This document shows positions 34,740 through 43,443 of a stretch of DNA of 64,000 nt, in pieces. The notes beneath the pieces were generated by a model. The model searched no databases. It saw only the letters and a program-made list of their open reading frames with translations, and had not been told where the DNA came from. The stretch is taken from positions 41,729 through 105,728 of the forward strand of contig PLXQ01000076.1 in NCBI GenBank assembly GCA_003151475.1, given 5' to 3'. This stretch comes from Acidimicrobiaceae bacterium. Its GTDB lineage: Bacteria > Actinomycetota > Acidimicrobiia > Acidimicrobiales > UBA8190. Numbering within the stretch: the first letter of the stretch is position 1; the number at the start of each line of letters is the position of its first letter. A program made the position numbers and the translations under genes.

Positions 34740-35867
34740 GTGACACCAGTGATACACGGAGATCGCCCAAATGCCGCGACGAAGCTCCACGCCGCTGGCC
34801 AAAGCATCTGGCTCGACGACATCAATCGGGCAATGCTCAGAACAGGGTCGCTGGCGCGCTATATCGAGGAATTCGCCGTGAGCGGACTGACCTCGAACCC
34901 GACGATCCTCGGTCATGCCATGGCGGGGGGTACCGACTACGACGAGTCCATCTCCCGCATCACGGAGGCATCGATCACCGATCCCCAGGACCTCGTCTAC
35001 GCGGTGGCCCTCGAGGACCTTGCCGAGGCCGCCGGACTGTTCCGCCCCGTCTGGGATCTGACCAGAGGTCTAGACGGATATGTTTCGTTGGAGGTTCCTC
35101 CGGGACTCGCCTATACGTCCGAAGCCAGCGTCACCTTCGCCAGGCGTCTTCACGAACAGGCAGGGCTAGAGAACCTCCTCGTGAAGATCCCTGGGACCCC
35201 TCAGGGGCTCACGGCTATGGAGGAGTCCGTGGTGGCAGGGGTGGGGATCAACGTCACGCTCCTGTTCTCTGACGCGCACTACCTCCAGACCGCCGATGCC
35301 TACCTCCGTGCCCTGGAGCGGCGCCAGGCTGCGGGCCTGTCGCTCGACGTACCGTCGGTGGCATCGGTGTTCGTCTCCCGGTGGGATAAAGCTGCCGACC
35401 CGTCACTCCCCGAGAACCTTCACGGCAGGCTCGGGATCGCCGTCGCTCGAGAGGTGTATGTCTCGTATCGGTCGCTGCTTTCATCGGACCGGTGGCGAGC
35501 GTTGGCCCAAGCCGGAGCACGTCCCCAGCGCGTCCTGTGGGCGTCGACCTCCACCAAGGACCCCGCCTTCCCGGACACCTACTACCTGGGAAAGCTGGCC
35601 GCGCCCGACACCATCAACACCGTGCCGGAGGAGACGTTGCTGGCCTTCGCCGATCACGGCAAACTCGACGACATGCTGGAGCCTGACTCGGTCTCCGCCC
35701 AGAAGGTCATCGCCGAGATCGCCGGAGAGGGTGTCGACGTGGATGCGTTGGCCGAATCCCTCCAGCGCGAGGGGGCTAAGGCGTTCGAGGCTGACTGGGC
35801 CGCGCTGCTCGACTCCATCGAGACTAAGACCGCCCGACTGCGCACCGCTCGGCTCGATCGCCAATGA
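34740..35867 (+). CDS. tal: Transaldolase
   Basis: 375 residues, the usual length for actinobacterial transaldolases. N-terminal IWLDDINRAML and SGLTSNPTILGHAM are typical, and the Schiff-base lysine lies in NLLVKIPGTPQGL. YPTWKD-like C-terminal residues appear as VLWASTSTKDPAFPDTYYL. It exchanges dihydroxyacetone units in the pentose-phosphate pathway, linked here to NADPH supply. It is 45 bp after folE and 15 bp before the FAD reductase gene, a probable operon. Confidence 0.9.
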   Translation: MTPVIHGDRPNAATKLHAAGQSIWLDDINRAMLRTGSLARYIEEFAVSGLTSNPTILGHAMAGGTDYDESISRITEASITDPQDLVYAVALEDLAEAAGLFRPVWDLTRGLDGYVSLEVPPGLAYTSEASVTFARRLHEQAGLENLLVKIPGTPQGLTAMEESVVAGVGINVTLLFSDAHYLQTADAYLRALERRQAAGLSLDVPSVASVFVSRWDKAADPSLPENLHGRLGIAVAREVYVSYRSLLSSDRWRALAQAGARPQRVLWASTSTKDPAFPDTYYLGKLAAPDTINTVPEETLLAFADHGKLDDMLEPDSVSAQKVIAEIAGEGVDVDALAESLQREGAKAFEADWAALLDSIETKTARLRTARLDRQ

Positions 35868-35882
35868 CACAGGGGAGACACC

Positions 35883-37112
35883 ATGGTTGATAGCCAGACC
35901 TTCGTGATTGTGGGTGCCAGCCTGGCCGGCGCCAAGGCCGCCGAAACGCTACGGGCCGAAGGATTCGACGGGCGGATCGTTCTCGTCGGCGACGAGCCCG
36001 TTCGACCCTACGAGCGCCCGCCGCTGTCGAAGGGATACCTTCGAGGCGAGGTGGGCTTTGACGACGCCGCGGTCCACGCCGAGGGCTTCTACGAGGACCA
36101 GTCGATCGAGCTACTCACGTCGACTACCGTCACGGCGATCGATCCCACGAGCAAGGTCGTGACCCTCGACCCCGGGGGCTCGCTCCCCTACGACCAAGTT
36201 CTGTTGTCGACCGGTGCGGCCCCCCGGTCGTTGTCGATTCCCGGGTCGGAGCTCGCCGGCATTCACTATCTGCGGAGTATCGAGAGCTGCGACGCATTGC
36301 GCGGCGCCCTCGAGACCGCGGAGCGGGTCGTCGTGGTTGGTGGCGGTTGGATCGGTTCCGAGGTGGCCGCCTCGGCCCGCCAACTGGGCAAGGACGTGGC
36401 CATGGTCGAGGCGGCTCACGTTCCGCTCGAGCGTGTCCTCGGCACCGAGGTGGGGACGATCTTCAAGGATTTGCACACCGACCACGGCGTCGAGCTCCAT
36501 CTGGGGGTGGGCGTGGAGGCGTTTCGGGGCATGGACTCGGCCGAGGAGGTGGTGCTCGCCGATGGCACCGCTGTTAATGGAGACCTCTTTGTGGTCGGCG
36601 TGGGCGTGATTCCGCGAACAGAGTTGGCCGAAGGAGCCGGTCTTGAGCTCAACAACGGCGTCATCGTGGACGAGTACCTGGCGACGAACGTGCCCGGCAT
36701 CTGGGCCGCGGGTGACGTCGCCAATGCCTATCACCCGGTGCTCGGCTCCCGCATCCGTCTCGAGCACTGGTCGGCCGCGCTCAACCAGGGTCCGGTGGCG
36801 GCAAAGAACATGGTGGGTCAGAAGGCGGCCTACACCAAGATCCCCTATTTCTTCTCCGACCAGTACGACCTCGGCATGGAGTACAGCGGATACGCCGTCG
36901 ATTGGGACACCCTCGTCTTTCGGGGAGATCAGGAAAGGCGCGAGTTCATCGCTTTCTGGCTCGCTCAAGGCCGCGTCGTGGCGGGGATGAACGTGAATGT
37001 GTGGGACGTTGCGGACCAGATCGCCTCGCTCGTGGGGTCGAAGCGTGTAGTGGACGTGGGCCAACTCGAAGACCCCGATATTGATCTCGCCACACTGGCG
37101 GGGGACCGTTGA
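35883..37112 (+). CDS. FAD-dependent ferredoxin/rubredoxin reductase-like oxidoreductase
   Basis: 409 residues. The FAD motif FVIVGASLAGAKAAETLR and the NAD motif VVVVGGGWIGSEVA are both present. PYERPPLSKGYLRGE and IWAAGDVANAYHP match the oxygenase-ferredoxin-reductase group (BphA4-like), and a reductase C-terminal domain follows from about residue 320. It passes electrons from NAD(P)H to a ferredoxin; the single ferredoxin at 49285 is a candidate partner. Confidence 0.86.
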   Translation: MVDSQTFVIVGASLAGAKAAETLRAEGFDGRIVLVGDEPVRPYERPPLSKGYLRGEVGFDDAAVHAEGFYEDQSIELLTSTTVTAIDPTSKVVTLDPGGSLPYDQVLLSTGAAPRSLSIPGSELAGIHYLRSIESCDALRGALETAERVVVVGGGWIGSEVAASARQLGKDVAMVEAAHVPLERVLGTEVGTIFKDLHTDHGVELHLGVGVEAFRGMDSAEEVVLADGTAVNGDLFVVGVGVIPRTELAEGAGLELNNGVIVDEYLATNVPGIWAAGDVANAYHPVLGSRIRLEHWSAALNQGPVAAKNMVGQKAAYTKIPYFFSDQYDLGMEYSGYAVDWDTLVFRGDQERREFIAFWLAQGRVVAGMNVNVWDVADQIASLVGSKRVVDVGQLEDPDIDLATLAGDR

Positions 37113-37142
37113 GGGCTTCATCCGGGGAGGTAATTCGGAGAG

Positions 37143-37495
37143 TTGAGCGCGAAGCGACACGGCGACGTCAAGAAGCTCCGGATCGAGATCGTTCGGGTGT
37201 ACGACGATCAGGGGCGCAAGGGCGACTACCGGGTACCGGTGGATCGGCTCTGGCCACGAGGCGTCAAGAAAGAATCCGTCGACATGGAGGAGTGGGCGAA
37301 GGACTTGGCCTTCAGTTCCCAAGTGGTATGGGCATGATCACGAGTGATTCGCCACGTTCGCCCGGCAATACCGGCGGGAACTAGCGGGCGATCCGGCGGC
37401 TCCCATAGTCGGCCGTGTGTGCCAAATTGCCGTAGAGAATCAACTCACCCTTCTCACCGTCACCCGCGATCTCGAGCTTTCAGGGACGATGGTGC
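37143..37495 (+). pseudogene. DUF488 family gene, frameshifted with an in-frame stop
   Basis: The first 60 residues (IEIVRVYDD ... VPVDRLWPRGVKKESVDMEEWAKDLA) match the intact DUF488 gene at 51047. Then the frame breaks near 37320. In the shifted frame the rest (WYGHDHE, FARQYRRELAGDPAA, LTLLTVTRDLELSGT) is recognisable, with a TGA at 37345-37347 where the relative has Arg, consistent with CGA to TGA. The start is a TTG at 37143 after a GGGGAGG. The gene cannot make a full product. Confidence 0.82.
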
Positions 37496-37580
37496 CAAGG
37501 AAGCGAAACGGTGGCGGTCGCTGAATGTCGATGGGGAAGCGGCAAGAGGACAGCGAGCCGCCTATCGCACGACGGATCCC
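37492..37580 (+). pseudogene. Tail fragment of the W-repeat protein found at 51892
   Basis: In one frame the DNA reads AKEAKRWRSLNVDGEAARGQRAAY, against AKEATRWRSLGVDVEAARALRAGY of the intact copy, and the nucleotides match closely too. It lies directly behind the DUF488 remnant, whereas at 51 kb about 750 bp separate the two genes. A deletion in this paralogous locus is implied. Confidence 0.72.
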
Positions 37581-37606
37581 GGGAAGAGCATTAGAAGAGA
37601 ACGAAC

Positions 37607-39055
37607 TCAGGAGGAAGCCTCATGGCTGAACCCGACGAGGTCGGGTGCTTCATCGGCGCAGCTGTCGTCGGTTTCGCGTCGCACCATCGTTCGGGCGAGC
37701 ACCCAGTACAGCCCACCGGCGATACCGCACCCCACGTAGATTGAGAGATCAGCGCCATGGGTGATGCGCGAAAGTGGGCCGGTGAAAGGGCCCGTGTTGA
37801 TCCAGGACAGGGCGCCAAGCATGCCGGCCAGCTGAGCGATCAGTGCCGGCCAGCTCACACCGTGTCGTCGACGGTAGAGGCCGCCGTCGGAGGCGAAGAG
37901 GGAGCGAAGGTCATAGCGACGCCGACGCAAGGCGGCATCCACGAGGTAGACGCCGACCCACGGGGCCAGCCATACCATGATGAACTGCACAAAGTCCCCG
38001 AGCAGCATGGTGAACGAGTTGGAGAGGATGGCCCAGGCCGTCAGTCCCGCGCAGATGATGGTGTCAACGGCAACACACTGCGCCCGGCGCAGCGGCACCC
38101 CGGCCGCCTGCAGCGAGACCCCCGAGGAGTAGAGGTCGAGGCCGTTGATGGCGAACAGCTGACAGATCACCACCACGAGGTACGGGATCGTGAACCACGA
38201 GGGGAAGACAGCCGGAAGGCCGGCCACCACCGACACGCTGCCAAGGTGGGGGACCCCGGCCGCTACCGCGGCACCGAGCACCTCGGCGAGGAGGACCGGC
38301 ACCCCCGCACCGAGAGCGACGGCGGCCACCACGGGGCCGATCTTCGTATCGGCGGGGAGGTAGCGCGAATAGTCGTTGGCGTCAGACGTCCAGCTCATGG
38401 CCCCACCCGACAGGACGACGACGGCCGCCACGGTCATCACCTCCCAGCTGGCGCCGTGGAACCCACCGTGCAGGTGGATCTTCGGGGCTGCCAGCACGGC
38501 GAGCAGGACGAAGCTGGCGGCGAAGAGCCATCCGAGCTTCCTGAGTGCCGAGGTGAGCGTGGCATGGCCGAACAACGGCAGGACCAGTTGCACGGCGGCG
38601 GCGGCGGCGACGAGCGCCCACTCGGCCGGTCGTCCAGGGTGCCCCCCCGCCTCACGAACGAGGGCCAAGCCCCCGAGCACGACGAGGGAAAGGCCCAAGG
38701 TCTCGAAGCCGACCTGGGTCAGCCAATTGAGCCCGGCGAGGACGCGGTTCGGTCGTGGACCGAAGACAGCACGCCCCACTCCGAAGGCGGTGGTACCCGC
38801 CGCGGGCCCTTGCAGGCTGGCCAGGCCGGTGATCACCCAAGCGAGATTTCCGAGCACGATCACGAGGACGGCCTGGAGGAACCCGAGCCCGAGGCTGACG
38901 ACGAGCGCGCCGTAGACGACGTACTCGAGGTTGAAGCTCGCGCCGGCCCACAGTCCCGCCAGCCGGCGCGGTGTGAGCGGTCGAAGCGCCCGCGGCACAT
39001 AGTCGACCCCGCGTCGCTCCACCTTGAAGGTGGCGTAGTCACCCTGTGGTCCCAT
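37607..39055 (-). CDS. NCS1-family permease, probably for a thiamine precursor
   Basis: 482 residues from the ATG at 39055; the longer frame to 39103 would run into the riboswitch. About 12 membrane segments. The NCS1 signatures are TPRRLAGLWAGASFNLEYVVYGALV and MSWTSDANDYSRYLP. NCS1 proteins carry cytosine, allantoin, hydantoins or, in the CytX type, hydroxymethylpyrimidine. The TPP riboswitch in its leader makes a thiamine precursor the likely cargo; the assignment to CytX is an inference. Confidence 0.82.
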   Translation of the reverse strand: MGPQGDYATFKVERRGVDYVPRALRPLTPRRLAGLWAGASFNLEYVVYGALVVSLGLGFLQAVLVIVLGNLAWVITGLASLQGPAAGTTAFGVGRAVFGPRPNRVLAGLNWLTQVGFETLGLSLVVLGGLALVREAGGHPGRPAEWALVAAAAAVQLVLPLFGHATLTSALRKLGWLFAASFVLLAVLAAPKIHLHGGFHGASWEVMTVAAVVVLSGGAMSWTSDANDYSRYLPADTKIGPVVAAVALGAGVPVLLAEVLGAAVAAGVPHLGSVSVVAGLPAVFPSWFTIPYLVVVICQLFAINGLDLYSSGVSLQAAGVPLRRAQCVAVDTIICAGLTAWAILSNSFTMLLGDFVQFIMVWLAPWVGVYLVDAALRRRRYDLRSLFASDGGLYRRRHGVSWPALIAQLAGMLGALSWINTGPFTGPLSRITHGADLSIYVGCGIAGGLYWVLARTMVRRETDDSCADEAPDLVGFSHEASS

Positions 39056-39057
39056 GG

Positions 39058-39150
39058 CTCTCCCTCCGCCGGCATTACCCGGATCAGGTCTTGCGGTCGG
39101 CACCCGCCTTGGTGCCCTCTCAGCCCGGTGACGCCGAGCTCCCGTGGGTT
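39058..39150 (-). ncRNA. TPP (thi-box) riboswitch
   Basis: On the minus strand the conserved parts appear in order: GGGCTGAGAGGGC (CUGAGA at 39118-39123), a variable stem, then GACCTGATCCGGGTAATGCC and GGCGGAGGGAGA. These are the P2/P4 core elements of the thiamine-pyrophosphate aptamer. It ends 3 bases before the ATG of the NCS1 permease, so control by sequestration of the ribosome-binding site (the terminal GGAGGGAG) is likely. Confidence 0.92.
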
Positions 39151-39245
39151 GGTTCTCTGCGCGACGCTACAGCTTCGCGCCGAAGGCAATCTCCCTCTAC
39201 GATGCCTGGCGACGAGCGATCCCGAGCGACAATGCGGAGGGGGCA

Positions 39246-39845
39246 GTGAACGAAGTGCACCTGCAGCGCTGCTCGAGCGCTGAGTGGGCCCAGGCGGTCG
39301 AGGAGTTCATACTGCCATAGGCACTGAAGGACATAGACCTTGGTGACGATGTCATCGAAGTCGGCCCGGGCCCTGGATTGACAACTGACGTGCTGCGGCG
39401 GCATGTGAGCCGGCTGACGGCGGTGGAGACCGACGCCGCACTGGCCGCAGGCCTCGCCGCTCGGGTCGTGGGCACCAACGTCGAGGTCGTGCATGCGGAT
39501 GCCACCGACATGTCCTTTGAGGATGACCGGTTCAGTGCCGCGGGGTCGTTCACCATGTTGCATCACGTCCCTTCGCCACAATTGCAGGACCAGCTCCTCG
39601 CTGAGCTTGCTCGCGTCCTGCGCCCTGGAGGAGTTCTCGTCGGGGTCGACGGCATCGACAGCCCCGAGTTTCGGGACTTGCACGAAGGCGACGTGTGCGT
39701 CCCGGTCGACCCCGCCACGGTTGCCGACCGTCTTCGTCGGGCCGGCTTCGTCGACCCAGATGTCGAAGCGAACGAATTTGGATTCCGGTTCACCGCTCGC
39801 TCACCTGCACCGGGCGCCCGCCGGGCCGTGTCACACCCTCTGTGA
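39246..39845 (+). pseudogene. SAM-dependent methyltransferase with internal TAG stop
   Basis: The frame from the GTG at 39246 reads EWAQAVEEFILP, then TAG at 39318-39320, then ALKD and VIEVGPGPGLTTDVL in the same frame to 39845. The paralogue at 21601 has Gln at the stop position (ILPQAL), so a CAG to TAG change is the simple explanation. Everything else (motif I, TAVETDAAL, FTMLHHVP) is intact. The only Met/Val starts after the stop come behind motif I, so the gene is probably inactive. Confidence 0.8.
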
Positions 39846-40356
39846 GTCGTAGAAAGTCTCACCTTCCTGCCGGACCAGGGCGCCCAGCGACTCGGGCGCC
39901 ACTCTGACGCCATAACATCAGGGTGCCCGACTTCGGGCCCGTACGGACTGGGCCGCATACCAGACGAGCCACCAGAGCTTGCGTCCGAAATCGCTCCTGT
40001 CCGGGTGGCCCCCACATGCGATCCACAGGACGACCGGGCTTTCGACTGCGGTGACTCTGGAAGGTGACGGGCTTAGGTCGAGCCATCAGGCACCGCGATG
40101 AGGCAGCGGTGCGGCGCTTCTACCAGGTGGTCGTGCCGTTTGCGGCCAAGCACCGGGGGACCAGAGGAGGTTTGAGCGGTTCTCTTGGAGGGCTCGATCC
40201 TGAAGCGGGTTGACGACCAGGCACGCAGACGCTGGCGCGCCCTCAGGCACGTATCGACGTTACGGGCTGTGGCACGACCGAGCGGTGTTCCACTTCTTGG
40301 TCGACCCTCTCGGATTATTCCAGTATACGATAGAAGATCACCGGAGGGAGGCGCCG
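39846..40356. other. Gene-free stretch between methyltransferase remnant and SufR-like gene
   Basis: 511 bases with no supported gene. Short open frames here lack a start signal or family similarity. An AT-richer patch at 40313-40338 (including CAGTATACGATAG) just before the ribosome-binding site of the next gene could be its promoter. Confidence 0.4.
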
Positions 40357-41028
40357 ATGGAGACGGATATACAGCGAGAGGCTCGTGCCCTTGGCGACCC
40401 GACGCGTTACCGCCTGTTCTGCTACATCGTCGATGCGTCGGGACCGGTGGGTGTGGGCGAGCTCACGGATTACGTGCGCCTCAACCACAACGCGATTCGC
40501 CAGCATCTGGCGGTGCTGAAGGACGCCGAGCTGGTGGTTGAGGAGGTCGAGGATCGTGACCGTCCGGGCCGCCCGCGTCTGCTGTACCACCTCCACCCCG
40601 AGGCAGCCGGCCGTTGGGGTACCCCCGGTGCCTATGCGTGGTTGGCGAGCCTCTTGAGCGATGCCATCCGCCTCAAGCAAAACCCCCGCCAGGCAGGCCG
40701 CCAAGATGGGCATCGTCGGGCGGCCGACCTCGCAGGCACGGGCGATAGTGCTGATCTGCTCGAAGAGGAGATGACTTGGCGAGGCTTTCGTCCGACTCGG
40801 GTGGAACGAGGCCGCCGGGTCGACTTCGTGCTCGGCCGCTGCCCGTTCGCCGAGGTCGCGGGTTCCGACCCTGACACGGTCTGCCAGCTCCACCTCGGTC
40901 TGGCCGAGGGGCTAACCGAAGGGATCGGAGGTCTTACGGTGGAGCGGCTCGTGGCCAAGAACCCCCGACGAGCGGGTTGTCGCCTGATCTTGCAGCGAGC
41001 TCCAGCAACGACGGCCGCCTCGGCCTGA
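40357..41028 (+). CDS. SufR-like winged-helix regulator with C-x13-C motif (2 of 3)
   Basis: 223 residues from the ATG at 40357, with a GGAGGGAGG ribosome-binding site; the frame upstream is noise. The ArsR-type helix-turn-helix (ARALGDPTRYRLFCYIVDAS ... LNHNAIRQHLAVLKDAELV) is followed by the effector part with GRCPFAEVAGSDPDTVC and a late GCRL. The C-x13-C + C layout suggests an Fe-S cluster. It is about 60% similar by eye to the regulator at 43437. It faces the peroxiredoxin gene. Confidence 0.8.
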   Translation: METDIQREARALGDPTRYRLFCYIVDASGPVGVGELTDYVRLNHNAIRQHLAVLKDAELVVEEVEDRDRPGRPRLLYHLHPEAAGRWGTPGAYAWLASLLSDAIRLKQNPRQAGRQDGHRRAADLAGTGDSADLLEEEMTWRGFRPTRVERGRRVDFVLGRCPFAEVAGSDPDTVCQLHLGLAEGLTEGIGGLTVERLVAKNPRRAGCRLILQRAPATTAASA

Positions 41029-41177
41029 CCCCAGAGCCGAATGGATCCCGGCTTGGGAGGCCATCTGCCGTGGGCTCGGCGCAGGGCCATCGGCTGGATG
41101 GTCCAAAGCATTGCGATTGGATACGAGTGGGGAGGGACCCCTCGGGGGGCTCGGACCGGGAGTACTCGCCGAAGGCG

Positions 41178-41813
41178 CTACTTGTTCGGCTGGGGTGTAA
41201 GACGCAGGTAAGGCTTCAAAGTGGTGAAGCCCTTAGGGAATCTCACAAGGGCGTCATCGTCCGAAATGGACGGCGAGATGATCACGTCGTCGCCGTTCTT
41301 CCAGTTCACCGGCGTGGATATGGCGTACTGGCTGCTCAGCTGCAATGCGTCGAGTGCCCGAACGATCTCATCGACGTTACGACCGATGGCAGCCGGGTAG
41401 GTGAGAGTGAGTTTCACCTTCTTGTCGGATCCGATGATGAACACCGTGCGAACGGTGGCGGTCTCGATGGCGTTGGGGTGGATCATCCCGTAGAGGTTGG
41501 CAATGGTCCGATCTTCATCTCCGATGAGCGGGTAGTTGAGCCCCTGGCCTTGTGTTTCGGCGATGTCGTTTGACCAGCCGCGGTGGGATTCGACGGAGTC
41601 GACGCTCACGCCGATGAGCTTGGTGTTGCGCTTGGCGAAGTCATCCTTCCGCCGGGCAAAATCGCCGAGCTCGGTGGTGCACACGGGAGTGAAGTCGGCT
41701 GGGTGGGAGAAGAGAATGCCCCACCCATCACCGAGGTACTCGTGCAGGCTGACCTTCCCCTCAGTGGTCTCGGCGGTGAAGTCAGGGGCAGTGTCGCCCA
41801 ACTGGATCGTCAT
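41178..41813 (-). CDS. 1-Cys peroxiredoxin (Prx6 type)
   Basis: 211 residues from the ATG at 41813 with a GAGGAGG ribosome-binding site. The active-site motif is SHPADFTPVCTTELG with the peroxidatic Cys. Late motifs (GMIHPNA, LTLTYPAAIGRNVDEI, WKNGDDVII) identify the Prx6 subfamily. It reduces peroxides and peroxynitrite with a thiol donor. The promoter region carries two CTAG elements 10 bp apart. Confidence 0.92.
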   Translation of the reverse strand: MTIQLGDTAPDFTAETTEGKVSLHEYLGDGWGILFSHPADFTPVCTTELGDFARRKDDFAKRNTKLIGVSVDSVESHRGWSNDIAETQGQGLNYPLIGDEDRTIANLYGMIHPNAIETATVRTVFIIGSDKKVKLTLTYPAAIGRNVDEIVRALDALQLSSQYAISTPVNWKNGDDVIISPSISDDDALVRFPKGFTTLKPYLRLTPQPNK

Positions 41814-41837
41814 TAGGGTCCTCCTCGGCACTTATTT

Positions 41838-41851
41838 CTAGTACAACCTAG
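41838..41851. promoter_or_regulatory. CTAG direct-repeat element upstream of peroxiredoxin
   Basis: Two CTAGTA hexamers begin at 41838 and 41848, one helical turn apart, 25 bp upstream of the peroxiredoxin ATG. Similar CTAG elements lie in front of the hemerythrin/SufR-like (44213), ferredoxin (49031, 49042) and reductase/DUF2249 (50366) genes. Confidence 0.4.
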
Positions 41852-42023
41852 TATATGGGAGTAACCGCGATGGCCGCCTCTCCGCCGTCTGCGCCAACGC
41901 CCATGGTGATCGGCCGGATTTGCCATATGAAGGACTTCGCCGTGGGAGACCCGGCCAGGAGGTGAGTTCGGTGGCGACTTCGAAAAGCAAGTGGCTGGGA
42001 CCCGAGACCTTGGAGGATGTCCG

Positions 42024-42395
42024 TTGACGATGCAGTCTGGTCTGGCATACGAGCTGGAGGTGCTTGACGACACCGACGAGGCGATCGTCGTCGTCAACGT
42101 CGAGGGCACGGTGGTGTTGATGAACCTCGCTGCCGAGAAGATCTTCGGCGTGTCAGGGGACGACATGGTCGGCGAATACCACGAACAGCTCGTGCCCGAG
42201 GGCATGCAGTGGGGTCACCAGGCCTACCGCAGGGGGTACTTCGCCGAGCCGAGCCCGAGGTGGATGGATCCCGGCCTCGACCCGCATGCGCAGCGCCCCG
42301 ACGGCACGCTGGTACCCATCGCCGTCTGGCTCGAGCCCCGCAGGGTGGGCGACGCTCTCTTCGTCGTCGCGCATGTCTCCGAGCGTGCCGCGTGA
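42024..42395 (+). CDS. Single PAS-domain protein
   Basis: 123 residues from a TTG at 42024, 7 bases after GGAGGA; the ATG at 42030 is the alternative. The whole protein is one PAS domain: EAIVVVNVEGTVVLMNLAAEKIFGVSGDDMVGEYHEQLVPE, then the FxI strand region PDGTLVPIAVWLEP. No output domain is attached, so it acts through a partner. It lies 83 bp before the AhpD-like gene. Confidence 0.72.
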   Translation: MTMQSGLAYELEVLDDTDEAIVVVNVEGTVVLMNLAAEKIFGVSGDDMVGEYHEQLVPEGMQWGHQAYRRGYFAEPSPRWMDPGLDPHAQRPDGTLVPIAVWLEPRRVGDALFVVAHVSERAA

Positions 42396-42478
42396 GACGA
42401 GCGCTCCGGACTCGGCTCCGAGGACCGCAAGCAGTGGAGGTGCCGGCTCGGGCCGGCTCATAGCGAGGAGGCAGGAAG

Positions 42479-42940
42479 ATGCGCGTCGATTATCGAAAGG
42501 TCTATCCCGCTGCCATCAAGGCCATGGTGGGGCTTGAGGAGGTAGTCCATGCTGGCCCCCTCGACGCCCAGCTGCTAGAGCTGGTGAAGCTCCGGGCGTC
42601 CCAGCTCAACGGGTGCGGCTACTGCGTGGACATGCACACCAAGGACGCCGAGGCGATCGGCGTGGAGGAGCAACGGCTGCATCTCGTGGTCGCCTGGAAG
42701 GAGGCGCCGGTCTACTCACCACGCGAACGCGCCGCGCTCGCCTGGTGCGAGGCGTTGACGATGCTGCCGAGCTCGGGAGCACCCGACGACGTCTACGAGC
42801 AGATGACGAGCGAGTTCAGTCCCGAAGAGATCGTGGCTCTCACGCTCGCCATCGTCGCCATCAACGGGTGGAACCGCTTCGCGGTGGGGCTGCGCTCCCC
42901 AGTCGGCAGCTACGTTCCGGGCGGGTCGACCGAGTCTTGA
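42479..42940 (+). CDS. Carboxymuconolactone decarboxylase/AhpD-like protein
   Basis: 153 residues. The redox motif NGCGYCVDMHTKDAEAIG (C-x2-C-x3-H) is that of AhpD-type alkylhydroperoxidases. The rest is helical (WCEALTMLP; FSPEEIVALTLAIVAINGWNR). It should reduce peroxides through its cysteine pair. The ribosome-binding site is GAGGAGGCAG. A second, broken AhpD-like gene is at 52301. Confidence 0.84.
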   Translation: MRVDYRKVYPAAIKAMVGLEEVVHAGPLDAQLLELVKLRASQLNGCGYCVDMHTKDAEAIGVEEQRLHLVVAWKEAPVYSPRERAALAWCEALTMLPSSGAPDDVYEQMTSEFSPEEIVALTLAIVAINGWNRFAVGLRSPVGSYVPGGSTES

Positions 42941-42972
42941 GCGTGGCGCCGGCTCGAGCCGTGCGCTTTGGC

Positions 42973-43443
42973 TCAGTGGGAGATGGCCTGGGCGGCGAGC
43001 ACAACGACGGCCAGCGTGACGAGGGCCATCAGGCTGCGCAGCCCGCCGGCCACCAATCGGCCCCGGCGCACGGCGCGGGCGACGTCGAGGTCGTCGGGCG
43101 CACTCATCGCCTGGCGGCGAAGGGTCGTCATCGTCCGGGCCTGGGCCATTCCGGCCGCGGTGGCGAGCACCAGGACTCCGGACAAGGCAACCGCGGCGTC
43201 GATGGTTCCCGACCACGACGAGGGCGGCCAGGCGAGCGCCACGCCGGCCCCGATGGCCACCAGCAGCGATGCGCTGCCGACGATGCCGTAGCGCCGGCCA
43301 ATGGCACGGAAGAAAGTCACTTGGGAGGGACCGTCGAGGACCTTGCGGGCCACGTTGGCGACGAGCGCCAGGCAGACGAGGCTGCCCACCCAGATGCAAG
43401 CGGCGATCAGCTCTACGGCGACCAACGGTGTCCTTATTAGCAT
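42973..43443 (-). CDS. Four-helix membrane protein (DUF2269/CopD-like)
   Basis: 156 residues with four membrane segments (VAVELIAACIWVGSLVCLALVA, GIVGSASLLVAIGAGVALAW, AAVALSGVLVLATAAGMA, LMALVTLAVVVLAAQA). The first contains ACIWVGS, as in CopD/DUF2269 proteins. The ATG overlaps the end of the SufR-like gene by 7 bp, so it is co-transcribed with that regulator. Confidence 0.62.
   Translation of the reverse strand: MLIRTPLVAVELIAACIWVGSLVCLALVANVARKVLDGPSQVTFFRAIGRRYGIVGSASLLVAIGAGVALAWPPSSWSGTIDAAVALSGVLVLATAAGMAQARTMTTLRRQAMSAPDDLDVARAVRRGRLVAGGLRSLMALVTLAVVVLAAQAISH

Noticed and set aside
37757..39283. 508-residue rightward open frame
   Set aside because: Antisense to the NCS1 permease and the TPP riboswitch; its composition (His/Gly/Arg/Glu-rich) is typical of a shadow.
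40081..40180. Possible transposase or gene remnant
   Set aside because: A short frame (EAAVRRFYQVVVPFAAKH) looked protein-like but matched no family I recognise and has no start or neighbours in frame.
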